Below are positions 31,677-42,462 of a DNA stretch of 64,000 nt, piece by piece. How positions within the stretch are numbered: position 1 is the stretch's first letter; each line of letters begins with the position of its first letter. A program made the translations under genes and the position numbers. A model generated the notes under the pieces. It searched no databases. It saw only the letters and a list, made by a program, of their open reading frames with translations, and was not told the origin of the DNA. This stretch comes from Botryococcus braunii (lineage: Eukaryota > Chlorophyta > Trebouxiophyceae). The stretch lies in assembly GCA_002005505.1 (NCBI GenBank), contig MVGU01001084.1, positions 131,001 to 195,000 of the forward strand, read 5' to 3'.

Positions 31677-31854
31677 CTCGTGTAACAAGTATGACATGTT
31701 ACGGCAATTTCAGAATGATTGGTCAAGGGAAGTTTACCTACATATAGCTTCGTCATCTGTACAGCCCCTGTTAGTGCTAGATTGGGGAGCGGGGGGGGAG
31801 GTTTACGGGTGTCGTTTTGGCGTTTTGACGCGGTGAGGCCGGCATCCCAGCATG

Positions 31855-31882
31855 CCTTTGTGTACTGCGCAGTACACAAAGG
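31855..31882. repeat. perfect 28-bp palindrome
   Basis: CCTTTGTGTACTGC followed directly by its reverse complement. Confidence 0.9.
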
Positions 31883-31959
31883 TTTGATGACTCGCAAGGA
31901 ATTTCCTTTCAGTAGATGACTCACGGGGTCGTGCTAGACCACATGACTGCCTAGCATAT

Positions 31960-32172
31960 GGCATCGCCAGGATGTGTTGCAGGGGCATAAGGATGACCCT
32001 GTGACATGGAGTAGTGATGACACTGTGACATGGCGTACTGGCGACACTGTCACGTGGAACAGCGGCTACCCTGTCCTGTGTCATAGTGACGACCCTGTCA
32101 CGTGGCATAGCGATGACCCTGTGACGTGGCACAGAGATGATCCTGTCACATGGCACAGCGGCGAGCCTGCGA
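31960..32172. repeat. 24-bp tandem repeat, about eight diverged copies
   Basis: Unit of the type GACCCTGTGACATGGCATAG followed by CGAT. On the minus strand the unit gives an 8-residue peptide repeat, which is a by-product of the 24-bp period. Confidence 0.8.
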
Positions 32173-32305
32173 GCAGGTTTGGAAAAATGTCTGGGTGCGG
32201 GGTTGTTTTCCAGCGGTACGCAGTGGGTTGATCACGAGGTTTGTCCTTGTGGATGGATGACTCAAAGGGTCTCCTCCCTCTGTGACATGATACGGATTGG
32301 TCACA

Positions 32306-32345
32306 GAGGCATCATTCATCATCATATGATGATGAATGATGCCTC
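32306..32345. repeat. perfect 40-bp palindrome
   Basis: GAGGCATCATTCATCATCAT and its exact reverse complement. Flanked on the left by an inverted GTGACA..TGTCAC-like pair and on the right directly by a CTC/TTC microsatellite. Confidence 0.92.
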
Positions 32346-32361
32346 CTCCTCCTCCTCCTCC

Positions 32362-32396
<35 letters not shown>

Positions 32397-32528
32397 TTCT
32401 TCTTCTTCTTCTTCTTCTTCTTCTTCTTCTTCTTCTTCTTCTTCTTCTTCTTCTTCTTCTTCTTCTTCTTCTTCTTCTTCATTCTTCTTCTTCTCCCTCT
32501 CCCTCCTCCTCCTCCGTCTCCTCCTCCT
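32341..32528. repeat. (CTC)n and (TTC)n trinucleotide microsatellite
   Basis: About 185 bp, mainly CTT units with CTC units at both ends. It encodes only homopolymeric Ser, Leu, Phe or Lys frames. Confidence 0.96.
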
Positions 32529-32699
32529 GAAGTCTCTGTGACATGTGGCGCCATTAGTCTACGGGATAAGCTTGGGTGCCAATCCTTTATGCGATAGCCA
32601 ATCCTTTACACTACCATACAGTATTGTATAGTATATTCGTTAGCTAGCGCCGGCGGTTTTGCAGCACTTCACAGTACTGAACTAGTTGGTCGCCTTGGT

Positions 32700-32875
32700 G
32701 GGTGGTCCCCGTACATTGTCGTACATTGTGGTACGTTGTGGTCCCCATACGTTGTAGTCCCTGTACATTGTGGTACATTGTGATACGTTTAAAGACGGGG
32801 ACAAAGTTTTTTCCCCGTACATTGTGGTCCCCGTACATTGTGGTACATTGTGGTCACTGTACATTGTGGCTCCAA
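32700..32875. repeat. CCCGTACATTGTGGT minisatellite
   Basis: About ten copies of GTACATTGTGGT with or without the CCCC spacer. Confidence 0.85.
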
Positions 32876-33127
32876 ACGCCTCTTATGACCGCCCAGATGT
32901 AATCTTCGAAACAACATCTTATGAGTGTGATAAAAGATGGCCTGTAACGTTTTTTCCGTTTCTTTCTTTCAAGCGCCCTTCTTCATTTTATCAGAAAAAT
33001 CATCATACTTCGTCACTGTCGGTCACAGAGGTATCAGCAGCAGCAGCGACATAAGACCCTGTGACATGTGATGGTTTTGGAGCAGTTCACAGTTGGTTTG
33101 CCTCGGTGGTGGTCCCCGTATATTGCA

Positions 33128-33320
33128 ATGCGGCCTCAAAAGCCTGCCAGCGGCTGTACAGATGTACACTTGTGGCCTCAAAAGCCTGCCAGTGGCTGTA
33201 CAGATGTACAATTGTGGCCTCAAAAGCCTGCCAGTGGCTGTACATATATGTGCAATTGCGGTCTATCTATATGTACAATTGTGGCCTCAAAAGCCTGCCA
33301 GTGGCTGTACAGATGAAGTC
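33128..33320 (+). repeat. 42-bp tandem repeat, four to five copies
   Basis: Unit starts GGCCTCAAAAGCCTGCCAGT, then GGCTGTACAGATGTACAATTGT. Copy 3 to 4 is interrupted by a short variant at 33242-33275. An A run follows at 33323. Confidence 0.92.
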
Positions 33321-33429
33321 TAAAAAAAAAAAAAAAAAGAGTGGGATAAAAGCTGGCCTTTGAGGAATAAAAGTTGGCCAGTGGATCATGCAAGTACTGA
33401 AGGAGTCCATGGACTCCTCAAGCAAGTGC

Positions 33430-34090
33430 TAGATCGAACCTCTGGTTCGGAAGGCGGTGGGGGGGGGGGGGTGTGGCTGGACCTGATGCACCTTGCGGCT
33501 TCGCTGTAGGGAAGGAGTTTCTCTTTTGAACATAGAAGACTGCTAGCAAGAGCTTGCGCTACTGGCCCCATGGTACCTCATGACTGTCCCATCCCACCCC
33601 ACGGCTTTGGGGCCGACGTCACCATGTGCCAACTCAGTCAACTCCGGCACCGTACGGCCGGGAGGCCCAGAAGATAAAGGACGAAACACGTCCAGAACTT
33701 GACTTCCTCCTTGGGGCAGCAGCAGCAGCATTGAAGGTTGGCACATGATTCACCGCCCATGGGCTTGCACCTTGTGCCAACCTTCAGGCGATGTATAATG
33801 CTCCGGCCGCTGCCGCAAGGAGGAAGTCAAGTCCTGGACATGTTAAACCTCTGGGCGTGCCGGCCGTATGGATGTGGGGCCGACACTGGTGGTGACATGG
33901 ATCCCAAGCCTGGGGGCCGGGTGCCCGATCCATAAGGTACCAGTGGGCGTGCTGGCATGCTATAGGAATCTTCTATGTTCGATGGGAGACGGCCCCCCTA
34001 CTGCGAAGCCGCTAAGGTGTATCATGGTCCAGCCCCCTCCCCCCCTTTCGAAGCTGAGTGTCAGTCCAGCATTTATTGAGGAGTAGCTTC
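33430..34090. repeat. large imperfect foldback (inverted repeat), arms about 310 bp
   Basis: Arms at about 33430-33745 and 33774-34090 are reverse complements with many differences. Matching blocks: AAGGTTGGCACA with TGTGCCAACCTT beside the centre; ACTTGACTTCCTCCTTG with CAAGGAGGAAGTCAAGT; ACGGCCG and CCCAGA blocks; GAACATAGAAGA with TCTTCTATGTTC; GCGGCTTCGC with GCGAAGCCGC; and GGCTGGACC with GGTCCAGCC. Spacer is about 28 bp. It could be an old foldback transposon or a hairpin-RNA source. Confidence 0.75.
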
Positions 34091-34167
34091 TTCCTAGCGA
34101 ACCCGATGCACCCCATGAGAGGGCTGCTCGTGGGCTCCGAAAATCCCGTCGCCGGAATTTACATGCA

Positions 34168-34232
34168 GTGCCTCCGCAGGACTCGAACTCCCGTCGCCTC
34201 ACACAGGCGCACGGAGTTTTACCCAACGGCAC
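34168..34232 (-). tRNA. tRNA-like sequence (tRNA-derived relic or SINE head)
   Basis: On the minus strand a 65-nt stretch begins GTGCCGTTGGGTAAAACTCC and ends GAGTTCGAGTCCTGC then GGAGGCAC. It has an exact B-box-like T-arm (GAGTTCGAGTCC), terminal GTGCC/GGCAC pairing and a CGCC/GGCG stem where the anticodon arm would be. The anticodon loop lacks the usual T at position 33 and the whole is short, so a working tRNA is unlikely. Confidence 0.25.
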
Positions 34233-34964
34233 CCGCAGACCATGTACCGGTTCGGTAATTCATCGGCATATAACGGTGGGACAAGAGTTACCGAACGAAA
34301 CAATCACTGAATGATCGGAACTTGCAAGCTCATTTCTTATTACCACTAATCCACATTTCAATAGAAACTTCACGAGTAACTGGTTTTAATTGATGAAGTG
34401 ATGTCGCGCATTGACGTTGGATACACTACGAGATATCAACACGGTCGTGAATCGCAGAAGAGTCGGGTAACAATAACCGCTAAGTCCGGGCGGTCTTGAT
34501 TAAGGACTTTCCGTGAAGGCGTCGCTTGAAAGTTTGCTCAAAATGCAATCATGTTGAATTGACTTGTTTTGTCTTTTCTTGAGTTGACGCTATTTACCGT
34601 GCAGCCCAATAGGCTGTAGTTGTTATACCACAATCACTGTTAGACATGTGCATATATATGTGCGTACCTGTCGAAACGTTAACCAAGGGTTGAGGAGGGC
34701 CTCTTATAAGAGTAATTACGTTGTAAGAGGCGCCGGCCTGCCCACCACAAGGGTCAACCCGGGCCGGCGCCTCCTCCAACGTAATGCAAAGGTCCTGGGG
34801 TCGCCAACGCATAATTTACGCATGAGTACTAGAAATTATCGACACCTGATGGGACTAAGGTTGGAATTGGACCTTGGAGTAAGGTTTCTATGATTAGGTT
34901 GTGGTTTCATGTTTATCTCAAGCAAATGGCATCATCGGTTTAGACAATTAACACTTAAAAAGCA

Positions 34965-35225
34965 TCCTGCAGCATTGGGCAATCACAGCTCAGTGGCAGG
35001 AATCAGTCAAAGCCTCATCGACATGACGGGCATACACAGACTGGAGTTCAGACGACAAATCAGAACTAGTTACACATCAAAGACTCTGTACAGTGCCACA
35101 CATCTAGCTAAGAAACGAGCTAGGAATACCTGCAGCATTGGGCAATCACAGCTCAGTGGCAGGAATCAGTCAAAGCCTCATCAACATGACGGGCATACAC
35201 GGACTGGAGTTCAGACGACACATTA
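34965..35225 (+). repeat. direct repeat, about 98-bp unit, 163-bp period
   Basis: Copies at about 34966-35064 and 35129-35227 share CCTGCAGCATTGGGCAATCA through to GGAGTTCAGACGACA with only a few differences. Confidence 0.9.
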
Positions 35226-35229
35226 GAAA

Positions 35230-36470
35230 TGCCAGTTACCTCTGACTATCCCACTTAAATGCTACGGCTGAGCGACTTACTTAGTTTGCCTCCAGTAGCT
35301 CTGCCGTCACCACATCTATGCAACGGAGCTCCTATCTGAGGCTCCGTATCAATGCGAAGATCGTGAAACCGTACATGCAGCGTTCAGTGACTGAACTTCA
35401 GTCCTATCGGTCTAACGGAGGCATCCGACTCGGACAATCCTCGATCCGTCTAAGTACCCCGATCTGACCACAAGTGCTCCGAGCGACGAGCCCGCAGGCT
35501 CCGTGCAACTAACTCGGAACCGAACACGAGCTCTTCAGAAACGCTCAAAACGTAAGGCTTTCACTGAGTTAGTTCTCTGGTTCCTCAAGACAGTTCGGAG
35601 TTGGCGCATGCGCATTTATGCGCATTTACGTCTAACTTACTCGAATCTACCCATACCGTAACTGCACTCCAGATCTCATCTGTAAGTCCGTAAGTCACAT
35701 AGAACCTCCCCTACTGCCATATACATTACTTTATTAGTCAACATGACTTCACCTTAGTATAATGTCAGTGTACCTCAATATACTACAACTGTACAATGTA
35801 CATCAGTCTTGTAGAACTGTACCTTATTGACTCCTACAGCTGTACCTTACTTAAATATGCACTTGTGAGTCTTCGAAGTCCTCCATTACTAGGATGTGAC
35901 CCACAAACATGTATCTCTGAATTGTCACCACATGTCCAACAAATGTCTAAGGTATATATGTGTGTGTTTTATATCCCAACAGTTTATTTTGGTGACGTGA
36001 ACGGTTGGAATTGATCAATCAGGATGGAAGTCATTGTGTGCTGCGCCGAGTTTGTTGACCCACTGCTAATAGGAACTCCAGTGAGATCACATTTCGGCCC
36101 GGAATGTGGCCACGATCCGGAAAATCCCGACCCGAAAAGGGAAGAAATTTGTGCCAAAAAGCCACACAAATTAGGCATTGCTGGAGTTCCCAATGCAACT
36201 TCCCACTGCCCAGTGGGCAGTGCCCACCCGATATGTTACAGGCCGACCGCTATTGCTCTCGGCGCCGAACAGTTGACACTTGATTCGAACAATAGCTGTA
36301 CGTTAAAACAAATATGTGGCTTACAGGACTATTTCCCTGGCCATAACCCTTTCCAAGATGCCCCAAACGCCTCCCCCTCCCTCGGGGGGATATTACACCC
36401 CGCCTCCCCGGGGTGGGGTAGTGGGTTAAAACCCACTTCCGCACAAATTTGTTAACTGTTTTCATTGTAA
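35230..36470. other. no gene recognised
   Basis: The only longer open frame (36024-36455, 143 codons) has no recognised domain. It overlaps a short inverted repeat GGAACTCCAG / CTGGAGTTCC (36072 and 36182) and CG-rich repeats, so it is not called as a gene. Confidence 0.4.
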
Positions 36471-36589
36471 TGTGTCCTGCTATTCAAATTTAGGGGTGGG
36501 TGTTGGCGGGGTTTGGAGGTGGGGGGGGGGGGGGGAGGGGGGGAACCATTATTCTGACAATAATGCTTGGACTTTTTTCACTATCACCT

Positions 36590-36672
36590 TTAGTATCTGG
36601 CCCCTAGATTCCGCGTACCCGCATGACGGATTCATGGTGTGCGGTTGGGATAGGCTTTACTATTTATAATAA
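36590..36672 (+). repeat. dispersed repeat copy 1
   Basis: Contains CTGGCCCCTAGATTCCGCGTA, CCCGCATGACGGATTCATGG, TGTGCGGTT and AGGCTTTACTATTTATAATAAAT-type parts that recur at 37400-37550 and 44150-44212. Confidence 0.65.
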
Positions 36673-36769
36673 ATACTGCTATGATTAATCTATCCTAGCA
36701 GTGATTGGAGATAAAGCGAGCAAGAAAACCCCCACACAATTCCCTCAGGAGCACAATTACCCAAATCTT

Positions 36770-37060
36770 GAAATCTCTCCTTCATGGAGAAGAAGAACAT
36801 TCTTCTTCTTAATGAAAGCAAGCTTGCCTAAAGGCAAATGAAGCAAGGCAGTTGAGAGCAATAAACAGAAGACGAAGCTATTAAGATTCTTCTTCTTAAT
36901 GACTTCTCTAAAGCAAGCCAGATAAGAGCAAGTAGAAGAAGAACAATCATCTTCTGTAGAGCAAGTCAGATGAGAGCAAGCCAGATAAGAGCAAGAAGAA
37001 GAAGAACAATCATCTTCTGTAGAGCAAGTCAGATGAGAGCAAGAAACAGAAGACTGAGAG
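36770..37060 (+). repeat. GAGCAAG..AGAAGAAGAACAATCATCTTCT tandem repeats
   Basis: Three to four diverged copies of a 60-70-bp purine-rich unit. The last two (about 36925-36976 and 36979-37040) are nearly identical. AAGAAGAA and TTCTTCTT parts can pair as small hairpins. Confidence 0.75.
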
Positions 37061-37399
37061 TAAGGCAGATGCCCCGGCCCTGATCACTAGCTAGTGATCC
37101 TATATAGGGCCCCCTTTCCTTCTCACATGAAAGCTTCACGTGAAAGCGAGCAAGGCATCTGCCCTGACCAAACAGGCCCCTTCCTTTTCACATGGAAGCT
37201 TGCATTAAGTGGAACACATGAGTCTGAGGCCCCGGGTGCCCTGATCATGCCAGTCACGTGTCGACATCATATTGAAGGGGTCCACACGTGTATCATTCCT
37301 TGATAAAGGCAAATTTCCTTCTCTTCCAATGGCTTTTGCTCGAGGGTCCGCCCAGTGGTCCATGGGCAGCACCCACCCATTGGTTCCAACAAATCGATC

Positions 37400-37550
37400 A
37401 CCTGTTGTCTCTGGCCCCCCGGCTCCGCGTATACGTAAATATACGTACGTATGGTACGTAGCGGTATGCAGGATGGGTACCCGCATCCAGGATTTATGGT
37501 GTGTGGTTAACCCTAACGTTAGGGTAGGCGTCACTCTTTATTCTAAATCG
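37400..37550 (+). repeat. dispersed repeat copy 2
   Basis: Shares CTGGCCCCCCGGCTCCGCGTA, then after a TACGTA-rich insertion CCCGCAT, GGATTTATGGTGTGTGGTT and CACTCTTTATTCTAAAT with copies 1 and 3. Confidence 0.65.
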
Positions 37551-37690
37551 ACTCTGGCTGGACACATGCAAATCCTTTCCTTCAGGAATATTCCTTCCGG
37601 ACACGCACTCCCTCTGGTTGGGCGTCATGAGATCGGCCCCAATCCCTTTTGGTGGGGCACCGCTTATAAGACAGCTAATTACCTGTCTTA

Positions 37691-37735
37691 AGCTCCTTGT
37701 GAAGAAATAATTGACACTAGTAGTACTAGTAAGCC
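37691..37735. repeat. left arm of small inverted-repeat element split by the retrotransposon
   Basis: CTCCTTGTGAAGAAATAATT, then GACACTAGTAGTACTAGTAA and GCC; it is the reverse complement of 43628-43675 at roughly nine positions in ten. Without the retrotransposon the two arms would be only about 70 bp apart. Confidence 0.75.
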
Positions 37736-37769
37736 AATACTTTACCCATCCCATTACTCAACCCATACC

Positions 37770-37774
37770 CAAAC
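37770..37774. repeat. target site duplication CAAAC, left
   Basis: CAAAC directly before LTR 1 and again directly after LTR 2 (43593-43597), the 5-bp duplication expected of LTR retrotransposon integration. Confidence 0.9.
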
Positions 37775-38904
37775 TGTTGTGAAATAATATGGGAACCCTA
37801 GGGTTTGAGGTTCCCCGTAGCGTGTGCCTTCGTGTGTGAAGTGGCTGATGGACATTAAATAGTCACTTTCCAGTCGTTTGTAGACATGTGGAACTCGTGG
37901 TGTAGTTTGGAAGGTACACTTGGCATGTGACTAGCCCCTTGTGTTATGCTTGGAGCTTGCCATGCGGCAATCTCAAAGGTGATGTCTACTAATGTGGTTG
38001 CCTGTCTTTGAGGATTAGTCGATTCGAGAAGTCATGACCTCGAGTTTACTATCATCCTCTTGTGTGCCTTGGAGGTTCAAGTGATGTACTCATGAAGGGC
38101 AATTAGCTCTCTTCTTGAGTAATTGCTAGGTCTGACCTTTGTACCCAGGAAACACTAGGGTACTCTTAAAGGTCATAGGAGTTCCTTGGAAGTTAGGAAA
38201 CGTGCTGAGGATTTGACCTCCTTGAAGCGCGTGTGAGTGGCAGTTCCGTAGGGACCCGGATTATTGTCGTACGGTCCCGTCGGAGTCAGTGTAGCTGGTA
38301 GGCTCGGAGGCCTAGAACTTAGGAATTCTAGCCTCGTCCACCTACCGTTTAGTTTCCTTTGGCCTTGCGTCATATGGGACGGCTTGGCATTCTATCATCA
38401 GTCTTGATGGTGGATAGCCTCGACTCCTTGTCCCTTGTGCGCATGGTGCGACAGGACTCGTACTACACGTCCTTACGTTTTCTGTGACATACATGGTGAT
38501 GGCACAGGTAAGACTGCCCTTAGTTAGGTTGCTTTGTTAAGCTACGATACTTTGTGTAAAGTCTTGATGGTGGATAGCCTCGACTCCTTGTCCCTTGTGC
38601 GCATGGTGCGACAGGACTCGTACTACACGTCCTTACGTTTTCTGTGACATACATGGTTATGGCACAGGTGGCCTTGTTAGATGGTGTTCCTAACAAGTGT
38701 CTGGAGTTATCTCCTGCTCTGGAGTCGTCCAAGTGGAGTCGTCCATCAGGAGCGTGCTTGAAGCGTTGTCTCATGTTTCGACAAAGGGTTGGATGGTGTT
38801 CCCAACCTAATTTAATGTTTTCATTCTGAAGTAATTGTGGTCTAATGTTATGGCTTCATCGAACTTCTTTTTCATGTTATCGCCGATTCGAATTTGTTCT
38901 TTTA
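37775..38904 (+). repeat. left LTR
   Basis: 1,130 bp, ends TTCTTTTA. Contains an internal direct repeat of about 108 bp with a 160-bp period (38401-38509 and 38561-38669), each copy ending in a GGCACAGGT motif. Small frames of 61-84 codons occur identically in both LTRs and need not be genes. Confidence 0.93.
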
Positions 38905-38921
38905 TGGTATCGGCGAGTGCC
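38905..38921 (+). promoter_or_regulatory. primer binding site (initiator-Met-tRNA type)
   Basis: TGGTATCGGCGAGTGCC begins at the first base after the LTR. The common plant retrotransposon site complementary to initiator methionine tRNA begins TGGTATCAGAGC, so the first seven bases match exactly and the rest partly. Confidence 0.75.
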
Positions 38922-40083
38922 GATCGTCAACGAATACGTTTGACGCCTGTGGTAAACATTACCCTTGCTGACGATGGTGATCCGTCAGAAAGGTTTGAAT
39001 AAATTGTTTTAGCAGTTGATTAATTCATGGTGCTGAATCTCATGGTATCAGTTGTTGTCGTTGTTGAAACTTCGTGGCGATTTCGATCCGTTCAAGCCAA
39101 TGTGGACTTGAAAGGCGGAATGTTTTAAGGTACAATCATTTCTGTGTGATATTTTGAGCATTCAAGATTGCAAAGATGATTCATGTGCTACATCTGTGAA
39201 AGTGTAGTGGCACTTCAACGTTGAACTTCCAAAAGGGGCGTTCCAAGCGTCTACTTGCAAGCCTACTATTTGACATATGTGATTATCGGTATACTAACTC
39301 TTCGGTATGCTGATGGGTTTCAGGTGCTTTTGCACACATGGATCAGTTCAGTATGAGCTGGTTCGGGACTAGGGGAGGACAAAAGGAGGTTCCTTGCGTG
39401 CCAAGAATGGACATGCATCGACACCTCTGGAGAAATAATCTCACCTTCAAGCGTGAAAGGGAGTACGGTCCCAACTTCCTCATGGGGCATAAGTACATGT
39501 GACCCCTGATTATGTGTGCAGTAGCATCTTTCCCTACCTTCCCAAGTGCCCCTAGTGTGTGGGGCATGTGGCTTGTTGCTTGGGGGCATCTTTAGGCTGC
39601 TCCATGTTGAGTATGTGCTTCTTGAGTGAGCAGAATACTCCTTATGTGAGCATGCGATGAGTCGAGTGGGCATAGGTGTGGTTATCTGCACTTTTGTCTC
39701 TCTCTCTTACACCTATAAAAACTTTTGCAATTACCATTGATTTGTAACTTTTCAATGGTACATGACATGGACATCATAAAGATGCACTTGGCCTTGGGTT
39801 GTTGGGGATGTGATAGGCATGAGAAAGGTGTCTCTTCATACCTCACACCATTTTACATTTCCAAGGCCATGGCAGTGTGTGCAGTTGGGGAGTTTGGTTA
39901 TGCAGACCCTTCTGTTCACAATGTGGTCATGACTAGTGACTTGCTCCTAAAGAGCATGCACATGTTGTGTTAAGTGTAGCAATTTCATGACTTTTATGTT
40001 GAAGGAAAGGGTCAGCGCACCAGATGCAGTTTACTTCTTTGGAGATGACTTGTCAGTGTACACATGTTTGGATTAAGGGTCTA

Positions 40084-40308
40084 CTATGCACCCGTCTTCC
40101 TCCAGATGCAGCCAAAAACAGTGTAGTCTCGCAGAGGTTTCCATATGCTTGTTATACATGCCCTAGTACAATAAAAACCAGTTGATTAAGGGTCTCTCAC
40201 CCTTAATCAACTGGTTTTTATTGTACTAGGGCATGTATAACAAGCATATGGAAACCTCTGCGAGACTACACTGTTTTTGGCTGCATCTGGAGGAAGACGG
40301 GTGCATAG
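40084..40308. repeat. perfect inverted repeat, 110-bp arms, 5-nt loop
   Basis: Arm 40084-40193 is the exact reverse complement of 40199-40308; loop CTCTC at 40194-40198. I compared all 110 positions and saw no mismatch. It lies inside the retrotransposon internal region. A transcript would form a 110-bp duplex. Confidence 0.97.
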
Positions 40309-42452
40309 CCAGGTTATGTTATCGATGCGCGCACATGGGCAAACTCTGCAGTTGGATATGTTGGGGTTCTATGCTCTTTGTTATGCAAAGGTTTGTTTTT
40401 CCTCATGTTAAGTACTTGAGTCTGAGGGATTTTTGATGAAGTCCCATGTTTTCTAAGATTATCCTGATGATAGGTTCCCTGAATATCTTGGGGTACAGCG
40501 CACTAAAGGGCAGATGTGAAGTTTGCCGGCTTTAAGGAGTTGTAGCTTCTTGTAACCTGTCTTGGGTACTTCTTATGTGTTTCTGTGGACCTAACTTAAG
40601 TTTCACAGATTTTAGTACTAACTGCTACAAGTTATGCTACTTGCAACCTTCAGATTCACGTTGCGCAAAGGCGTCTACTGTGGGTTGCTTGTTCTACTGG
40701 CATTGCTAATTGCATTTGACCTTTCTTGTATGCTGCGATGATCTTGAAAGGATATTTGAGTGCTTGGTATGGTGTCTGAAGGGCTGGTTCCTCTACAGAG
40801 CTGTTCAGACAAGTTTCCAAGGTCACTGTAGATAGACACGTTTGGGTCTATCTCCACGCGGTAGTTAGAGCCTCTCGATTCGGACTCGTGTTTGTCTGAT
40901 CGCGGTACAATTCGAATCTCGAAGCGGTTAATGCTTCGAAGGTTCGGATGGTTGCTCGTAACATTCGAAGTACTGGTTTATTGCCAATACTTTGTCTTAT
41001 GCTTGCATGGATTACACGTGATAAATTGTGATGCAAGGGACAATTTCTTTGCCTTTGTTTCTCAAGGCAAACTTTGTACGTTGGTTTGCCCTAATCATAT
41101 CATGGAGCTTCATCCGTCCGAAGGTGGAGTGAAGCTCTCCTCATTGGTGTTTGTGCTCGTCCTTCAACAGCGAGCGGTTCTTCATTGCCCAATTTATACA
41201 TGACTATGTGACTATCACCAAGTATGATGGCCTGTGATTGCCATGATAACTTGCTTGTGAGAGAGTGCATTAAAGGGACCAAGATTATCCGAGACAATGG
41301 TGCCTCATTTGGTTGACTGTTGGGCTGTAACGGCCGTGATAACTAGGAACTTGCTTTGCCCTATACAGAGGCTATGGGGATAGCACGTGATCCATGATGG
41401 TTTGCGGGTAGTCCAATATAGTTGAGGAGTGTACACTGGTAGTGTATGTTCCCGGATAAGTTTGAGGGTGGGCCAAGATGCGCAGTAGGCGTGAGGCACC
41501 CAACAGGAACTTGGGAACAACTCCAAGATAGCTTGCGGCGTACCCAATAGAGCTTCGGAATCAGTTCCGTTTGACGTTTGACTTCAGTCAAGAAGTGACA
41601 ATAAGAGGTAGAAGAAGCCGCTGTTTAAACTCGGATAAGCTGACTAAAGTAACGATTCTTCAGCTTGGATGGTTGCCCTTTGATACGTACTTTGGTCTCA
41701 CAAGGAATTGGTGTGAGATTGGAATGGTCAGTCATATGTTTTCTTGCAGTAGCGGCAATGCATATGCTTCGTGTATTGATGCTTGTAAGCATTGAGCTTG
41801 TGATGCTTGTGTTAACATTAAGCGTGAGCAAATTCATCGATGGGAGGGTCACTTTTGCTTGAAGTGGCTGTTTACTCCACTGCTTTTGTTTGGTATTCAG
41901 TTTGTTAAGTCACTTTATGGTGCATAGCTCGAGGGGAGGATCATCTAAGTTGAGGTGATTGTCTACTTCCCACTTCGTTGGTCTAAAGTTTTGCTTGACT
42001 TGAGGAGGTGCTGCCTCTTGTCAAATGCATTTTCTTCTCGTATGAGAAGCTTCTAAAGGCGTTTGGTATTCTGAAGGTTCCTATCAAGCTACTTCAGTTT
42101 TTGGTTTACACTGGGACAAACTGTGTATCAAGTTTACGCTTTCATGGTCGCGCTTACGCGGGGAATAGCTTATCGGTTAGGAGATTTACCATGAGAGTGG
42201 TCTCTTAACATGTTATGGTTCTCTTGCTACATTCATATTGTGCTTGAGCGTTCCTTCGTGATTTGGCGTTTGTTTATGCATGCTTTGCATTGGTTGCTCC
42301 TTCCTGATCTCCAGGGGAGGTAATCAGGCAGTTGATTTTACGCTTGTACGGATAATTGTTGCTCTCGCTGATGGAGTGATGTTTTATGCTTACATACTTT
42401 GGGGGCATATAACTCTCTTCATGTGATGGACACTCACTTCCCCCACTTCATG

Positions 42453-42462
42453 CAAGGGGAGG
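42453..42462 (+). promoter_or_regulatory. polypurine tract before right LTR
   Basis: CAAGGGGAGG immediately before the LTR start TGTTGTG, in the position used to prime plus-strand DNA. Confidence 0.75.

Noticed and set aside
33128..33320. CRISPR-like array of 42-bp repeats
   Set aside because: Repeats are directly adjacent without unique spacers, there are no cas genes and the DNA is eukaryotic nuclear.
36024..36455. A 143-codon plus frame as a gene
   Set aside because: No recognisable domain; it overlaps inverted-repeat and C/G-run sequence and has no supporting splice or start context.
38173..38829. Small frames (60-84 codons) found identically at 38.2-38.8 kb and 42.9-43.5 kb
   Set aside because: They are duplicated because they lie in the two LTRs; LTRs rarely encode proteins and no domain is seen.
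39725..41203. gag or pol remains inside the retrotransposon (82-103 codon frames)
   Set aside because: No protease, reverse transcriptase, RNase H or integrase motif could be recognised in any of them.
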